Source of the DNA: Synechococcus sp. PROS-U-1 | GTDB lineage: Bacteria; Cyanobacteriota; Cyanobacteriia; PCC-6307; Cyanobiaceae | Direction of reading: 5' to 3' | Assembly: GCF_014279755.1 (NCBI RefSeq) | Contig: NZ_CP047951.1 | Coordinates: 1,488,001 to 1,552,000 of the forward strand | DNA: 64,000 nt | Shown here: in pieces, positions 15,918 through 25,087 of the stretch | Layout of the letters: every line of letters begins with the position of its first letter | Position numbering within the stretch: the stretch's first letter is position 1 | Translations under genes and position numbers: made by a program | Notes under the pieces: generated by a model | The model's input: the letters and a program-made list of their open reading frames with translations, nothing else | What the model was told of the DNA's origin: nothing | The model's database searches: none

Positions 15918-16832
15918 TCAGCGGATGGAAGACCACTGCGAATTCAATGCCTTCGCCCCTGACTGATCACAGGAACCTCCCTGGCCGTTGACGATCGTGC
16001 AGACATTGAGCGTTGCGGTTGAAACAGCATTTCGACCGGATGCGATCCCTTCGCCAAAAAGAGGAGTTGTTGCAATCGGTAGACCGGTGTTCTTGCTGAT
16101 GCGCTTCAGGGTTTTATTGGGAGTCGCCGATGGTGCAAAGATTGTTTTTGCACCGGAAGCTTTCACCTCTTGTGTGATCTTGCGGAGACTTGAAGGACGC
16201 AAAACGCCACCTGTGGTGTGACTGTCCAACATTGAAATTTCAACAAGTCCAAAGCGGTCTGCAAGATGGCTATAGGTCTTGTGATCGGTCACCAGGACCC
16301 GTTGTTTCGATGGCAACGAAGCGAACTGCTGTGCTTCCCAACGCTGAAGGGCATTGAAGACGGCAACGGCACGGTCAGTGCGCTGCTGCAAGGCAGCACG
16401 ATCACTGGCAGGCAAAACAGGTGCCAGAGAACGGGACACAACCCTCACCATGGCTGCTGAGTTGGCAGGATCATGCCAAACATGCGGGTCGCTGCCTCGA
16501 TAGGAGGGCAGAGCCACTTCACCGACAGCGACGACAGTGCCAGGCGTCTTGAGTTTTCTGGCCGAAGGGGTAAGACCAAAACCGATGTGGACAACCAGAT
16601 CACTTTTGGCAAGCTGGCTGCGATCGCTGGGCTTCAATCGATAGGAATGGGGATCCCCACCAGGAGGAATCAGGCAAGTCACCGATGCAGAACCGGCAGC
16701 CAACGTCTTCGTGATGTCGCAGAGCGTGCCATCGACAGCAACAACAACAGGTTGAGCGGCATGGGCCGGCCCAAAGCAAACGCCAAGGGCCAAGGCAACA
16801 CCGAGCCCTGTTGATCGAACTAAACGACGCAT
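15918..16832 (-). CDS. znuA: Zinc ABC transporter substrate-binding protein
   Basis: 304 residues from the ATG at 16832 (MRRLVRSTGLGV), with a Sec signal ending AHA. The cluster A-I solute-binding features are present: PPGGDPHSY with the first His ligand, DPHVWHDP with further His, TDHKTYSHLADRFGL with the third His, and a late acidic ligand region. The mobile His/Asp-rich loop found in many ZnuA proteins is absent; the neighbouring barrel carries one instead. It delivers Zn to ZnuB in the periplasm. The gene is divergent from znuC across a Zur/Fur-like operator. Confidence 0.9.
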   Translation of the reverse strand: MRRLVRSTGLGVALALGVCFGPAHAAQPVVVAVDGTLCDITKTLAAGSASVTCLIPPGGDPHSYRLKPSDRSQLAKSDLVVHIGFGLTPSARKLKTPGTVVAVGEVALPSYRGSDPHVWHDPANSAAMVRVVSRSLAPVLPASDRAALQQRTDRAVAVFNALQRWEAQQFASLPSKQRVLVTDHKTYSHLADRFGLVEISMLDSHTTGGVLRPSSLRKITQEVKASGAKTIFAPSATPNKTLKRISKNTGLPIATTPLFGEGIASGRNAVSTATLNVCTIVNGQGGSCDQSGAKALNSQWSSIR

Positions 16833-16840
16833 GGACGCCA

Positions 16841-16860
16841 ACGATGAGAATCATTATCGT
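16841..16860. promoter_or_regulatory. Zur/Fur-type operator between znuA and znuC
   Basis: ACGATGAGAATCATTATCGT is an imperfect palindrome with matching ACGAT/ATCGT arms and the AATCATTATC core typical of Fur-family boxes. It lies 8 bases upstream of the znuA ATG and about 78 bases before the znuC ATG. The znu context points to Zur repression in zinc-replete cells, of both divergent units; Fur cannot be excluded by sequence alone. Confidence 0.75.
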
Positions 16861-16938
16861 TTACTGCAATGCGTGATTCCTCGCCACCATGGAGTGTGCA
16901 AAACAACAAGCGGCCAAATTCAGGCCCATGACGACTTG

Positions 16939-17628
16939 ATGAGCAATTCATCGTGCGTGCTGAGCACAACCGAGCTGTGCTTTAGCTACGGGGGCCGTCA
17001 GACCGTTGACAGCGTCAACCTTCAGCTGCAGGCGGGAACGCTTACGGCGCTTGTGGGACCAAACGGAGCGGGCAAGTCAACGCTGTTGCACCTGCTGGAA
17101 GGGCGACTCAAACCAAGCAAAGGATCGATCAACTCCAGCAAGCCCATCGGTTTAATGCCCCAGAGGGCAGCCATTGACTGGTCATTTCCGATCACCGCCG
17201 AAGACATGGTGCGGCTGGGCATGCCGAGCAAACGCAAAACCACAGTTGCGAACCAACCCGACCAGCTGTTGGACCGGGTGGGTATGGGAACCATGGGCTC
17301 ACGTCGCCTCAGCCAGCTCTCCGGCGGTCAGCAACAGAGAATTCTGCTGGCACGAGCGTTGATGCAGCAAACCGACATCCTGCTGCTGGATGAACCCTGC
17401 AGCGCCATCGATCCACCGACACGGGAACACTTGCTCAGGGTTATGCGGCAACAGGCTGAAAAAGGCCAGACGCTTCTGGTGAGCAGCCACGACTGGGGCA
17501 GTGCACTGAATGACTATGACCAGGTGGTGGTGATGGATCGCCAGATCCTTGCCACTGGATCTCCCACTGCGGTACGCGAAAAACTGAGTGACATGACCTG
17601 CATGATGGGGAGCCATTGCTGTGGCTGA
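16939..17628 (+). CDS. znuC: Zinc ABC transporter ATP-binding protein
   Basis: 229 residues from the ATG at 16939 (MSNSSCVLSTTEL); the open frame back to 16831 overlaps the operator and is not used. Walker A GPNGAGKS, the ABC signature LSGGQQQR, Walker B ILLLDEPCSAID and the switch His in SSHDWGS are all present. It powers ZnuB at the inner face of the plasma membrane. The end of the protein (TCMMGSHCCG) is Cys/His-rich, which is typical enough for metal ABC ATPases to note. It overlaps znuB by 8 bases. Confidence 0.92.
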   Translation: MSNSSCVLSTTELCFSYGGRQTVDSVNLQLQAGTLTALVGPNGAGKSTLLHLLEGRLKPSKGSINSSKPIGLMPQRAAIDWSFPITAEDMVRLGMPSKRKTTVANQPDQLLDRVGMGTMGSRRLSQLSGGQQQRILLARALMQQTDILLLDEPCSAIDPPTREHLLRVMRQQAEKGQTLLVSSHDWGSALNDYDQVVVMDRQILATGSPTAVREKLSDMTCMMGSHCCG

Positions 17629-18421
17629 AATCGACATCTGGTGGTTGCTGCCACTGGTGATCTCGTTGCTCATTGGAGCCATCTGTCCAGCCACAGGAGC
17701 CCTGTTGATCACACAACGACGGGTCCTTTTGGCCAATCTGATGGCCCATTCCGTCTTGCCAGGACTGGTCGTCGCCCTCGCCATCGGCATCGACCCGAGC
17801 ATTGGTGGACTCGTCAGCGGGCTACTGGGTGCTCTATTGGCAGAACGTTTGAACAGACGCTTCAAGGGCCGAGAGGAAGGTGCCATGAACACCGTCCTGG
17901 CGGGGTTCACAGCACTGGGGGTGCTGTTGGTGCCACTGCTGGAAGCGCGGGTTGACCTGGAAACGGTTTTGTTCGGGGATCTGCTGGCAGCCAACACAGC
18001 TGACTTCGCACGCACAGCAGTTTCAGCCACCGCACTTTTGGCGATGGTGATCTGGGGCTATCGAGACCTGGTCTTTATCGGGATCGACCCAGAAGGCGCA
18101 GCAGTCGCCAAGCGACCTGTGACGTTGATTCGATTGATCTGCAGCCTGGTCACAGCGTTGGTCATCATCAGCGCCATTACAGCTGTGGGCGTCATTTTGG
18201 TGATTGGACTGCTCTGCGCCCCAGTGCTTGTTCACGTCGAGCAAAGCCGAAGCCTGAAGGAACTCATGTTGAGGAGCGCCGGCACAGGCTTGCTCTTATG
18301 CGGCGGAGGGATGATGCTGGCTGTAGCAATTGATCTACCTCCAGGGCCATTGATTGGAACAATCTGCATGGTCCTGCTCATGATCTACCAAGCCCAGAAA
18401 CGCAATGAGTCTTACAACTGA
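17621..18421 (+). CDS. znuB: Zinc ABC transporter permease
   Basis: 266 residues from a GTG at 17621 that overlaps the end of znuC. It has seven to nine hydrophobic helices of the ABC-3 family, with the AHSVLPGLV region early and the LVTALVIISAITAVGVILVI stretch conserved in ZnuB/MntB-type permeases. It forms the membrane channel with ZnuC and receives Zn from ZnuA. Last gene of the rightward zinc unit. Confidence 0.92.
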   Translation: MAEIDIWWLLPLVISLLIGAICPATGALLITQRRVLLANLMAHSVLPGLVVALAIGIDPSIGGLVSGLLGALLAERLNRRFKGREEGAMNTVLAGFTALGVLLVPLLEARVDLETVLFGDLLAANTADFARTAVSATALLAMVIWGYRDLVFIGIDPEGAAVAKRPVTLIRLICSLVTALVIISAITAVGVILVIGLLCAPVLVHVEQSRSLKELMLRSAGTGLLLCGGGMMLAVAIDLPPGPLIGTICMVLLMIYQAQKRNESYN

Positions 18422-18514
18422 GCGAAAATATTGAGCTTAATCCAGATAAATAGGCATTGATATAAAGCTGGCATGCTATTTTGAGAGAATCATCAGGGAT
18501 TAATTTCTCGCGCC

Positions 18515-21500
18515 ATGTCGCAGCAAAAAAGACATGATCTGTGCGTTTATATCGGACCTGCAGCCCTTTGCCCCACACCAGAGGATGACAGGCCATTTGT
18601 CGTGATCACCGGCGATCAGGACGAATGGGCATTACCTTTAATTCAAAAGCGGGCCAACAGAAAACCAAGAGCGGATAATTTTGATATCAGGCAACATACA
18701 ATCGGAAAGCCTGGCACAACAAAGACCTGGCATAGCTTCAATCAGCCAAGCCTCAACGGCATCATCGACGAAGCTGAACTTAAATGGTGCAATCCAGCCT
18801 GGGAGATTGAACATTTCGGAACAAAAGATGTTGAAAACAGGAAACTTCAGGACATCCTCTCAGACACCGATCATAGCAACGAAGAATTTAGTCTGATTAT
18901 TGCCCAGGGAGACCCTCAACTAACACTTAAACGATCGGCAAAACTCCTTAAAAACTGCTCATCAATTGACTTAACACTTCATCCATTAGCCCTAATATGG
19001 AAGGAGTCGATTGACAACTACCTCGCAGAACATGGATTTGAACGCAAAAGTGCGAGCCAGCTTCTTTGGCAGAAAGCAGGGTGTTCCAGACCCATTCAAG
19101 CTCTAGCATCGCCCAGTGAGTCGGAGCACTTCATCCATCCAACGGTTCAATACTTACTTCAATCAGTAGAGCTAAACGAGTACAGAGAAGCAGGATTTGG
19201 CGGTAACGACTTATTCCTCCTGCGACAAGTAACACTAGGGAAAATTAATTACAAGCCCAAAAGTTCAATCAGCAAGATCCTTAAGACGAGAGCAGAAAGT
19301 CAAATCCAGAGAATCATAGATGTCTTTACAGGAACAAAGGCTCCGATATTACAGGCTGAATCACCAAACGTTGAGAGTGGTCACACTCAAACAGAATCTC
19401 TAGAAGTAACCACCCAAAAGGGAGAAGAGAAAGCCCATCAAAGCAAACGGCTTCGCGGTCATATTGATGGTTTTCAAGACAGCTTGATGCTGCGGGGATG
19501 GGTCGATGCTTCTGACTTTGGCGAAGGCACTTCAACTCTTCGCGTCATCTGGGAAGAACGAAACCAAGTCATCGGAGAGGGTAAAGCTGTATTAGAACGT
19601 CCAGATCTCGCTGTGGCGGGAATCAACATCGACTGTGGTTTTGCGATTGATCTCAAAATCCTAAAAGAACTCCCACTGAAGCAAACGCTCGATGAACCAA
19701 TCAGTCTGAAAGTAATTGAAAGCAAAAGCCATGAGAGCATCAACGAACAAGCATGGAAACTAGACATCAAAAACAATCAGGATGTCTTGGTAGAAATCCT
19801 TTATTCAGACGATCCAAAAGAGCAACGCAAAAAACAGATCTTCGACTATCTCAAAACGTCTAATAACTCACAATGCTTACTGGCAATTCGCCAACAAATT
19901 CTTAGATATACGGCAATGCAATGCATGACGAATCGGTGGCAGGAGCTTCCAGTCATTGATGTCATCAACTGCTACAACGAGAATTCGGCACTGAATTATG
20001 GAAGTCCACAGGAATCTGTTAGCAGACTTGAGCTTGTCTTGCTTGCATGGATCAAACTGATCGCAACACTGGATTCAGATGGCATCAATAGACATTCACC
20101 TGCGGTGTCTCAATCAGCCAGCAGTCAACACCTTGATAGCCTTGATTCCATTGCCTCAAACCTGAAAGAACGAATTTTTGCAGGGCTTCAAAAATGGGAA
20201 AAAGCTCTTTTTGATGAATACATAAGGCCACTTTATGATGTTTTAATTGCAACCATTTTCCTGCAAAAGTCGCATTCACGATTTTCGGCATCTACATACA
20301 ATCTATTGGAAGCCCTCTCATCAATACTCCATGAGACGTACAGCGCGCCGAAACTTGCATTTCATCTACGGTCTATCTTGAAGTCTCAGAACGAACAACA
20401 CTTCGATGATGCATTCACAAAGTTGGCGCACGAACGAGGCGATAGATTCACGTATTTGCTTTGCCATTACAGCAATCAACTTGAAAAAGGCATAACAAAA
20501 CATGATCTATTTTATTACGCTGCAGCCATTGATTTTGCAACATATTGCCCAGCAATTCACCGCAACATCACGACCACAATACAAGAGATTCTTCCCACAT
20601 ATCTGGTTGAGAATCCTCGCCAAGCAAAGCCTCGTCATTGGGTAGAGCGACTCGGTCATATCACAAGCAATTCTGCACAAATGCTTGTGTCGAAGATGAT
20701 AAGCCTTAACTTTTCACGCAGCAGTATTATTGATCTGCATCAAGAGATGATTGAGATAAAAAAAGATCTTGTTAATCTCCTGTGGAATAACTGTTCAGAC
20801 GATATAGATCATGCAAGCCAGAGAGGGAAGCCAACCAGACAAAAAAAATGGTTAATTGTTGGAGAAAAAGAGCTTGCACAGTGCTGGATGTACCGTGTAC
20901 TTCAGAAGAAAACATATCTCGAAAACATGGGTTGTGAAGTTCGCTGTATTGAGCAAGAAGAGCTGCGCTATTGGTCATTTACTCATGACGTTGTATGGGC
21001 AGATGCAGTAATTTTCTGTCGACTGCCGGCGATGTATCCGTACTTGCGCGCAATTGCTTTTGCAAAACAATGTGGCAAACATACATATGCGGAAATAGAT
21101 GACCTTATTTTTACGTCGGATTATCCTGCAGATTTTCAATCCTACGGTGGTTCAATTCTGATCGAACAATACAAGAACTTGTGTGTCGATTACCCACTCA
21201 GACTTGGGATTTTAAATGCTGTTGATGAAGTGATTGTTTCAACGTCAGCTTTGAAAAATGCATGCAGGAATATACTTGATGACAAAAACAAACCCATTCA
21301 GATTGTTCCAAATCTTCCCATGGCCGAGCTCGAAAAAGTCGGATTGAAACTAGCAAACACAGAAGGATGCAAGCCTACGCATGATGTTATCAAAATTGCT
21401 TTAACTTCGGGAACCCTATCCCATAAGCAGGTTCTCAAAGATTTTATTTACCCTGTGCTTTTTGAAGCTTTTGAGAAATATGCCAATATTGAATTAATTG

Positions 21501-23233
21501 TCGTAGGCCACATCGAGTTGCCATCAAATTTTTCAAAATTCAGCAATCGGATTCAATCAATACCATTCAGCAGCTATTCGGCCTATTTGAATTTACTCGA
21601 ACAGGCATCTATCGCATTGGTTCCCCTTGAAGTTCATCCAACAACCCATGCGAAAAGTGCAATCAAATGGATGGAAGCAAGCTTGTGTGGAGTGACATGC
21701 ATATGCTCACCGGTGAAAGCTTACACAGACGTCACGACAGATCAAAAGGATGTTCTGATTGCTTCTAATCTCGAGCAGTGGCGAACAAGTCTTAAAACGT
21801 TAATCGAGCAACCTGCATTCAGACAGTCATTGGCAAAAAGTGCTTATCAATCAGCAATAAAGCAATTTAATACTTCAGTTGGAGAAGGAATCTGGACGAA
21901 GATGATCCAGCCACAAGCGCTTGAAACCAAGAAGATCAAGAAAAAGGTTCTTGTCATTAATGTATTTTTTGCGCCACAAAGTGTTGGTGGTGCAACACGG
22001 GTAGCGCAGGACTACGTCATGAACATGCTTTCAGACAAGAATATTGATTACGATGTAACTGTTTTATGCACAGAATACGATCGTTGGCATGCAGACATCG
22101 GCAAAAATAAGAAAAATATTAGAAAAGGTTTAGAGAATGAAGATTCTGATCTTGTTCAAGAAACGAATCAACAACGTTCTCTGCAAGGTACATCCGGCGA
22201 AGAATTGATCAAACTCCAATCAAATTGGATCGAAGACAAGACCAGCTACAGGGATTCAATCACCATTGATCATTCCACCTGGAGAGGGGCAAGGGTGATT
22301 CGCCTCAACTTGCCTGCCAAGCCATGGTCGATCCACGAAGATGAAGACATCGAAGCCTTCTGCAGCCAGTTTTTCAAGGATGAGAAATTTGACTTGATTC
22401 AATGCCATTGCTGCCAGATCCTGACAGCTTCACCATTGGTGGCAGCTCAAAAACTAGATATTCCCTATGAAATCATCATGCATGATGCCTGGTGGATGAG
22501 CGAAGAACAGTTCCTGGTTTCGCCGGCTGGACGATTGATCAACCCAGCCGATCCACTGGATCACTTTGACGACGAGCCAGGCGAGGAAGAGAAATCTGAT
22601 GCTCTTGCTCGGAGAAAGGCTCTCTACACAATTCTGGAAGGTGCCGATCGACGCATTGCTGTTTCGGCTGCCTTCCAAAAAGTGTGCGAATCTGCCGGAA
22701 TCTCGGATGTCGTCGTACAAGAGAATCAATTCACATCAATGGCGAGTACTGACCCTCAAACCAAGAGAGAGAGATCACATCAAACACCAATCAAAGTCTG
22801 CCACATTGGTGGAATGTCTTTACATAAAGGATATCAATTATTTCGACGAGCCATCCATTCCATGCAGCAGAATTTAAACCTCGAATTTACAGTTGTGGAT
22901 CATCGCCTCACAACTAAAACTGATGAGTACCATGCGTCCTGGAATGGCTATCCAGTGAGATTTATTGCTCCTGTTGCAATGGATGAGATGAACCAGTTCT
23001 ATGCAAGTCAAGACGTTTTGGTTGCCCCATCCATATGGCCCGAAAGTTTTGGCTTGGTAACACGAGAAGCTCTGAGTGCAGGACTCTGGGTAATTGCAAG
23101 CAATTCAGGTGCCTTGGCCGAACCACTCCTCAACAGTGAGTCTCCTCAAGGGACAGTCATTCGGCCTAACGAACTCGATGATCTCATCAAAGCGTTAACA
23201 GAATGTCCACAACATTTGAGGGAATATGTTTAA
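18515..23233 (+). CDS. Very large tandem family-4 glycosyltransferase
   Basis: 1572 residues from the ATG at 18515. Regions in order: an N-terminal part (about 1-270) with faint FkbM-methyltransferase-like features near 130-180; a GHIDGF...RGWVDASD beta domain common in surface-glycan glycosyltransferases (about 308-410); a long helical region; a first GT-B/GT4 domain (about 778-1125, with YAEIDDLIF and a late EASLCGVTCI motif); and a second GT4 domain (about 1143-1572) with FFAPQSVGGATR and the donor-site PESFGLVTREALSAGLW. It probably adds at least two sugars to an extracellular polysaccharide or glycoprotein. The segment is visibly AT-richer than its surroundings, which suggests transfer. 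It overlaps the sulfotransferase by 8 bases. Confidence 0.9.
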   Translation: MSQQKRHDLCVYIGPAALCPTPEDDRPFVVITGDQDEWALPLIQKRANRKPRADNFDIRQHTIGKPGTTKTWHSFNQPSLNGIIDEAELKWCNPAWEIEHFGTKDVENRKLQDILSDTDHSNEEFSLIIAQGDPQLTLKRSAKLLKNCSSIDLTLHPLALIWKESIDNYLAEHGFERKSASQLLWQKAGCSRPIQALASPSESEHFIHPTVQYLLQSVELNEYREAGFGGNDLFLLRQVTLGKINYKPKSSISKILKTRAESQIQRIIDVFTGTKAPILQAESPNVESGHTQTESLEVTTQKGEEKAHQSKRLRGHIDGFQDSLMLRGWVDASDFGEGTSTLRVIWEERNQVIGEGKAVLERPDLAVAGINIDCGFAIDLKILKELPLKQTLDEPISLKVIESKSHESINEQAWKLDIKNNQDVLVEILYSDDPKEQRKKQIFDYLKTSNNSQCLLAIRQQILRYTAMQCMTNRWQELPVIDVINCYNENSALNYGSPQESVSRLELVLLAWIKLIATLDSDGINRHSPAVSQSASSQHLDSLDSIASNLKERIFAGLQKWEKALFDEYIRPLYDVLIATIFLQKSHSRFSASTYNLLEALSSILHETYSAPKLAFHLRSILKSQNEQHFDDAFTKLAHERGDRFTYLLCHYSNQLEKGITKHDLFYYAAAIDFATYCPAIHRNITTTIQEILPTYLVENPRQAKPRHWVERLGHITSNSAQMLVSKMISLNFSRSSIIDLHQEMIEIKKDLVNLLWNNCSDDIDHASQRGKPTRQKKWLIVGEKELAQCWMYRVLQKKTYLENMGCEVRCIEQEELRYWSFTHDVVWADAVIFCRLPAMYPYLRAIAFAKQCGKHTYAEIDDLIFTSDYPADFQSYGGSILIEQYKNLCVDYPLRLGILNAVDEVIVSTSALKNACRNILDDKNKPIQIVPNLPMAELEKVGLKLANTEGCKPTHDVIKIALTSGTLSHKQVLKDFIYPVLFEAFEKYANIELIVVGHIELPSNFSKFSNRIQSIPFSSYSAYLNLLEQASIALVPLEVHPTTHAKSAIKWMEASLCGVTCICSPVKAYTDVTTDQKDVLIASNLEQWRTSLKTLIEQPAFRQSLAKSAYQSAIKQFNTSVGEGIWTKMIQPQALETKKIKKKVLVINVFFAPQSVGGATRVAQDYVMNMLSDKNIDYDVTVLCTEYDRWHADIGKNKKNIRKGLENEDSDLVQETNQQRSLQGTSGEELIKLQSNWIEDKTSYRDSITIDHSTWRGARVIRLNLPAKPWSIHEDEDIEAFCSQFFKDEKFDLIQCHCCQILTASPLVAAQKLDIPYEIIMHDAWWMSEEQFLVSPAGRLINPADPLDHFDDEPGEEEKSDALARRKALYTILEGADRRIAVSAAFQKVCESAGISDVVVQENQFTSMASTDPQTKRERSHQTPIKVCHIGGMSLHKGYQLFRRAIHSMQQNLNLEFTVVDHRLTTKTDEYHASWNGYPVRFIAPVAMDEMNQFYASQDVLVAPSIWPESFGLVTREALSAGLWVIASNSGALAEPLLNSESPQGTVIRPNELDDLIKALTECPQHLREYV

Positions 23234-24044
23234 AAAACTCAAATCAATGCTCAACCCAGAAACAATCATGCAACCTGAATTATCCTTTCTAATCTGTGGA
23301 TTGGAGCACAGCGGAACGACGATGGCCTCTGATTTGTTCAGGGAACATCCTGAAGTCGAGTCAGGTTTTGAATGTGGCGTACTGCTCTGCGAAAATCCCA
23401 GCGAGTTTTTGAGCTTTGTCCCCTTCCGCAATCATATGGCAGTTGGTTGGGGCATCAATGAAGATGACCTGAGCTATGCATGCCAGGCCCAAAGCTTTAA
23501 TCTTTTTTATCAGCGTCTATTTGAGCGATCAAGTATTATTAAAAACAAAAAACCCAACTTTGTTTTTGATAAAACACCTCGATACGTCACACAGTTGGAA
23601 ACCGTTCAATCGAGACTGGATCTTCCCGCAATTGTATTAATCAAAGACCCAAGATCTCTTGCACTCTCCGACTTCAAACGATCAGGTAAAAAAATTGAAG
23701 AGATCGACAGTTGGTATGAAAACTGGAAAGAGCCAAAACGTCTTTATATGGGCTCTGCCTATCAGGGCTATCAATACGCATGGGAAAGTGATCGATGCAC
23801 TGTTATTCGACTTGAAGATGTTTGCTTCAACGCAAAGGCAACAGTGAAATCCATGTTCGAGTTTGCCCAACTCGAATTCAAGTGCGAGTATCTTGATCTC
23901 CGAAGCAAGAGATTTGGGAACACATCAGGATCCTCTATCAGCGTCAACTCATGCATGCAATTCATGACTGCACTTCCGGAACATATTCAATCCAAGATTA
24001 AAGAAGATTTTTCGGAATTTGATCGATGGTTCTATGACTTTTGA
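23226..24044 (+). CDS. PAPS-dependent sulfotransferase
   Basis: 272 residues from an ATG at 23226. The 5'-phosphosulfate loop is seen as ICGLEHSGTT (about residues 22-31) and the 3'-phosphate-binding segment as LIKDPRSLALSDFKRSG (about 139-155). A catalytic-type DKTPRY region lies between them. It transfers sulfate from PAPS to a sugar or protein hydroxyl. Its 8-base overlap with the giant glycosyltransferase implies one transcript and a shared product, likely a sulfated surface glycan. It shares the AT-rich composition of that gene. Confidence 0.85.
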   Translation: MFKKLKSMLNPETIMQPELSFLICGLEHSGTTMASDLFREHPEVESGFECGVLLCENPSEFLSFVPFRNHMAVGWGINEDDLSYACQAQSFNLFYQRLFERSSIIKNKKPNFVFDKTPRYVTQLETVQSRLDLPAIVLIKDPRSLALSDFKRSGKKIEEIDSWYENWKEPKRLYMGSAYQGYQYAWESDRCTVIRLEDVCFNAKATVKSMFEFAQLEFKCEYLDLRSKRFGNTSGSSISVNSCMQFMTALPEHIQSKIKEDFSEFDRWFYDF

Positions 24045-24196
24045 TTCAACAGCATCCGATTAAGTCGACGCCTCATTCTTTTCATGAGTGTACGGTCTTT
24101 CTCCAAATGATAGGTACGCCGAAATGCTATGAGCAAAACACTGAGGGTGCTAGCCATACCCGCACTGAATAGTGCAATAGCTGTTGCATCATTCAT
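24032..24196 (-). CDS. 54-residue membrane protein
   Basis: Starts ATG at 24196 and stops TAG at 24034-24032. One hydrophobic helix near residues 5-24 (TAIALFSAGMASTLSVLLIA) is followed by a strongly basic tail (FRRTYHLEKD, then MKRMRRRLNRM). It lies 15 bases downstream of another small membrane protein on the same strand and overlaps the sulfotransferase 3' end in antisense by 13 bases. The helix-plus-basic-tail design supports a real gene; function unknown. Confidence 0.5.
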   Translation of the reverse strand: MNDATAIALFSAGMASTLSVLLIAFRRTYHLEKDRTLMKRMRRRLNRMLLNQKS

Positions 24197-24211
24197 GATT
24201 GGATCATCGAC

Positions 24212-24448
24212 TCACTGAACAACAGCAAACCAACCTCCAACAACTGCAGCAATCAACCCACACGCAAGAGCCTGAAGAACGAATTGACCTGAATCCCTCT
24301 TTTCCCAACGATCAATGGTCTTCGATGCCATAACATAAGGCTCTCTATTTCGAATGAGTTTATTCACATAGAGATCAATAAACTCATCATCAAGGTTGAG
24401 CTTGCGCATCTTTGAACGGATCCTGTTGACTTCGTACTGATTCATCAC
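24212..24448 (-). CDS. 78-residue C-tail-anchored membrane protein
   Basis: The N-terminal 50 residues are charged and helical (NRIRSKMRKLNLDDEFIDLY), followed by a single C-terminal membrane helix (FVLQALACGLIAAVVGGWFA). This is typical of small tail-anchored or phage-shock-like proteins. It is probably cotranscribed with the 54-residue protein downstream. Family not recognised. Confidence 0.6.
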   Translation of the reverse strand: MMNQYEVNRIRSKMRKLNLDDEFIDLYVNKLIRNREPYVMASKTIDRWEKRDSGQFVLQALACGLIAAVVGGWFAVVQ

Positions 24449-24775
24449 TCAGGGCAAACAAACGAATGCTTGCCGAGTGAGATGTTGACAGCAGAACAAG
24501 CCAGGATGAAATCTAAATGTTATTGCCAGAATGAATACCTCCAACACGATCCAGCGAATTCGCTAGTGCTCATGTTAGCGAGTTAACTGCCAGAACCGCG
24601 TCTTGAGCTGGTGAAATGACGATCTCAAGCAAAAAGCTGTGAAATCATCTTCAAAAGTCTGAAAACAGAACACAGCGAGTCTTTGAAAATCTTGATTTTG
24701 AAGACCAGTAATCGAAGCCTCTCATTGCTTCTCCCCACATCATTGTCTGGGGGAGGATAAATTCTGTCGGATGAT
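24449..24775. other. Non-coding stretch, nothing assigned
   Basis: This 327-base gap between two leftward small genes is AT-rich and has no open frame with a convincing start, no tRNA-like cloverleaf end and no clear terminator. It may carry the promoter of the 78-residue gene. Confidence 0.4.
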
Positions 24776-24967
24776 CTAGAAACCTTTGCCCCCCCGTCTT
24801 ATCTTCGGTTGTGTGACCTCAATGGTCTTGGGTCTTGTCTTGGAGGAATACCAAATTCTTTGTGCTTCGTCGTAGCTTTCAACATCCTGAAATGAACCAT
24901 CACTGAACCACAAGCGGTAGTGATGTCGGTCATAGGGGTCAGAACTGGTTTCAGTGAACTGTTTCAT
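24776..24967 (-). CDS. 63-residue hypothetical protein
   Basis: A short soluble protein rich in Tyr, Trp and Asp in its N-terminal half (RHHYRLWFSDGSFQDVESYDE), with a basic C-terminus (PKIRRGGKGF). The beta-hairpin-like YRLWFSDGS segment looks like a small folded domain, not random translation. No neighbours in an operon. Function unknown. Confidence 0.55.
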   Translation of the reverse strand: MKQFTETSSDPYDRHHYRLWFSDGSFQDVESYDEAQRIWYSSKTRPKTIEVTQPKIRRGGKGF

Positions 24968-25087
24968 GCAGGCATATAGGGGTTGAGCATGGCCTTTTCA
25001 AGACGTTTGGAAAAACATTTAATAGGATTGAAGCCACAGTCGTTGAACGCCATAATTGCTATAGAAACGTCAAAAGCTTTCTGATCC

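Noticed and set aside
18515-24044. Prophage or IS origin of the AT-rich segment
   Set aside because: No integrase, transposase, terminal repeats or tRNA target were seen; composition alone does not show the vehicle.
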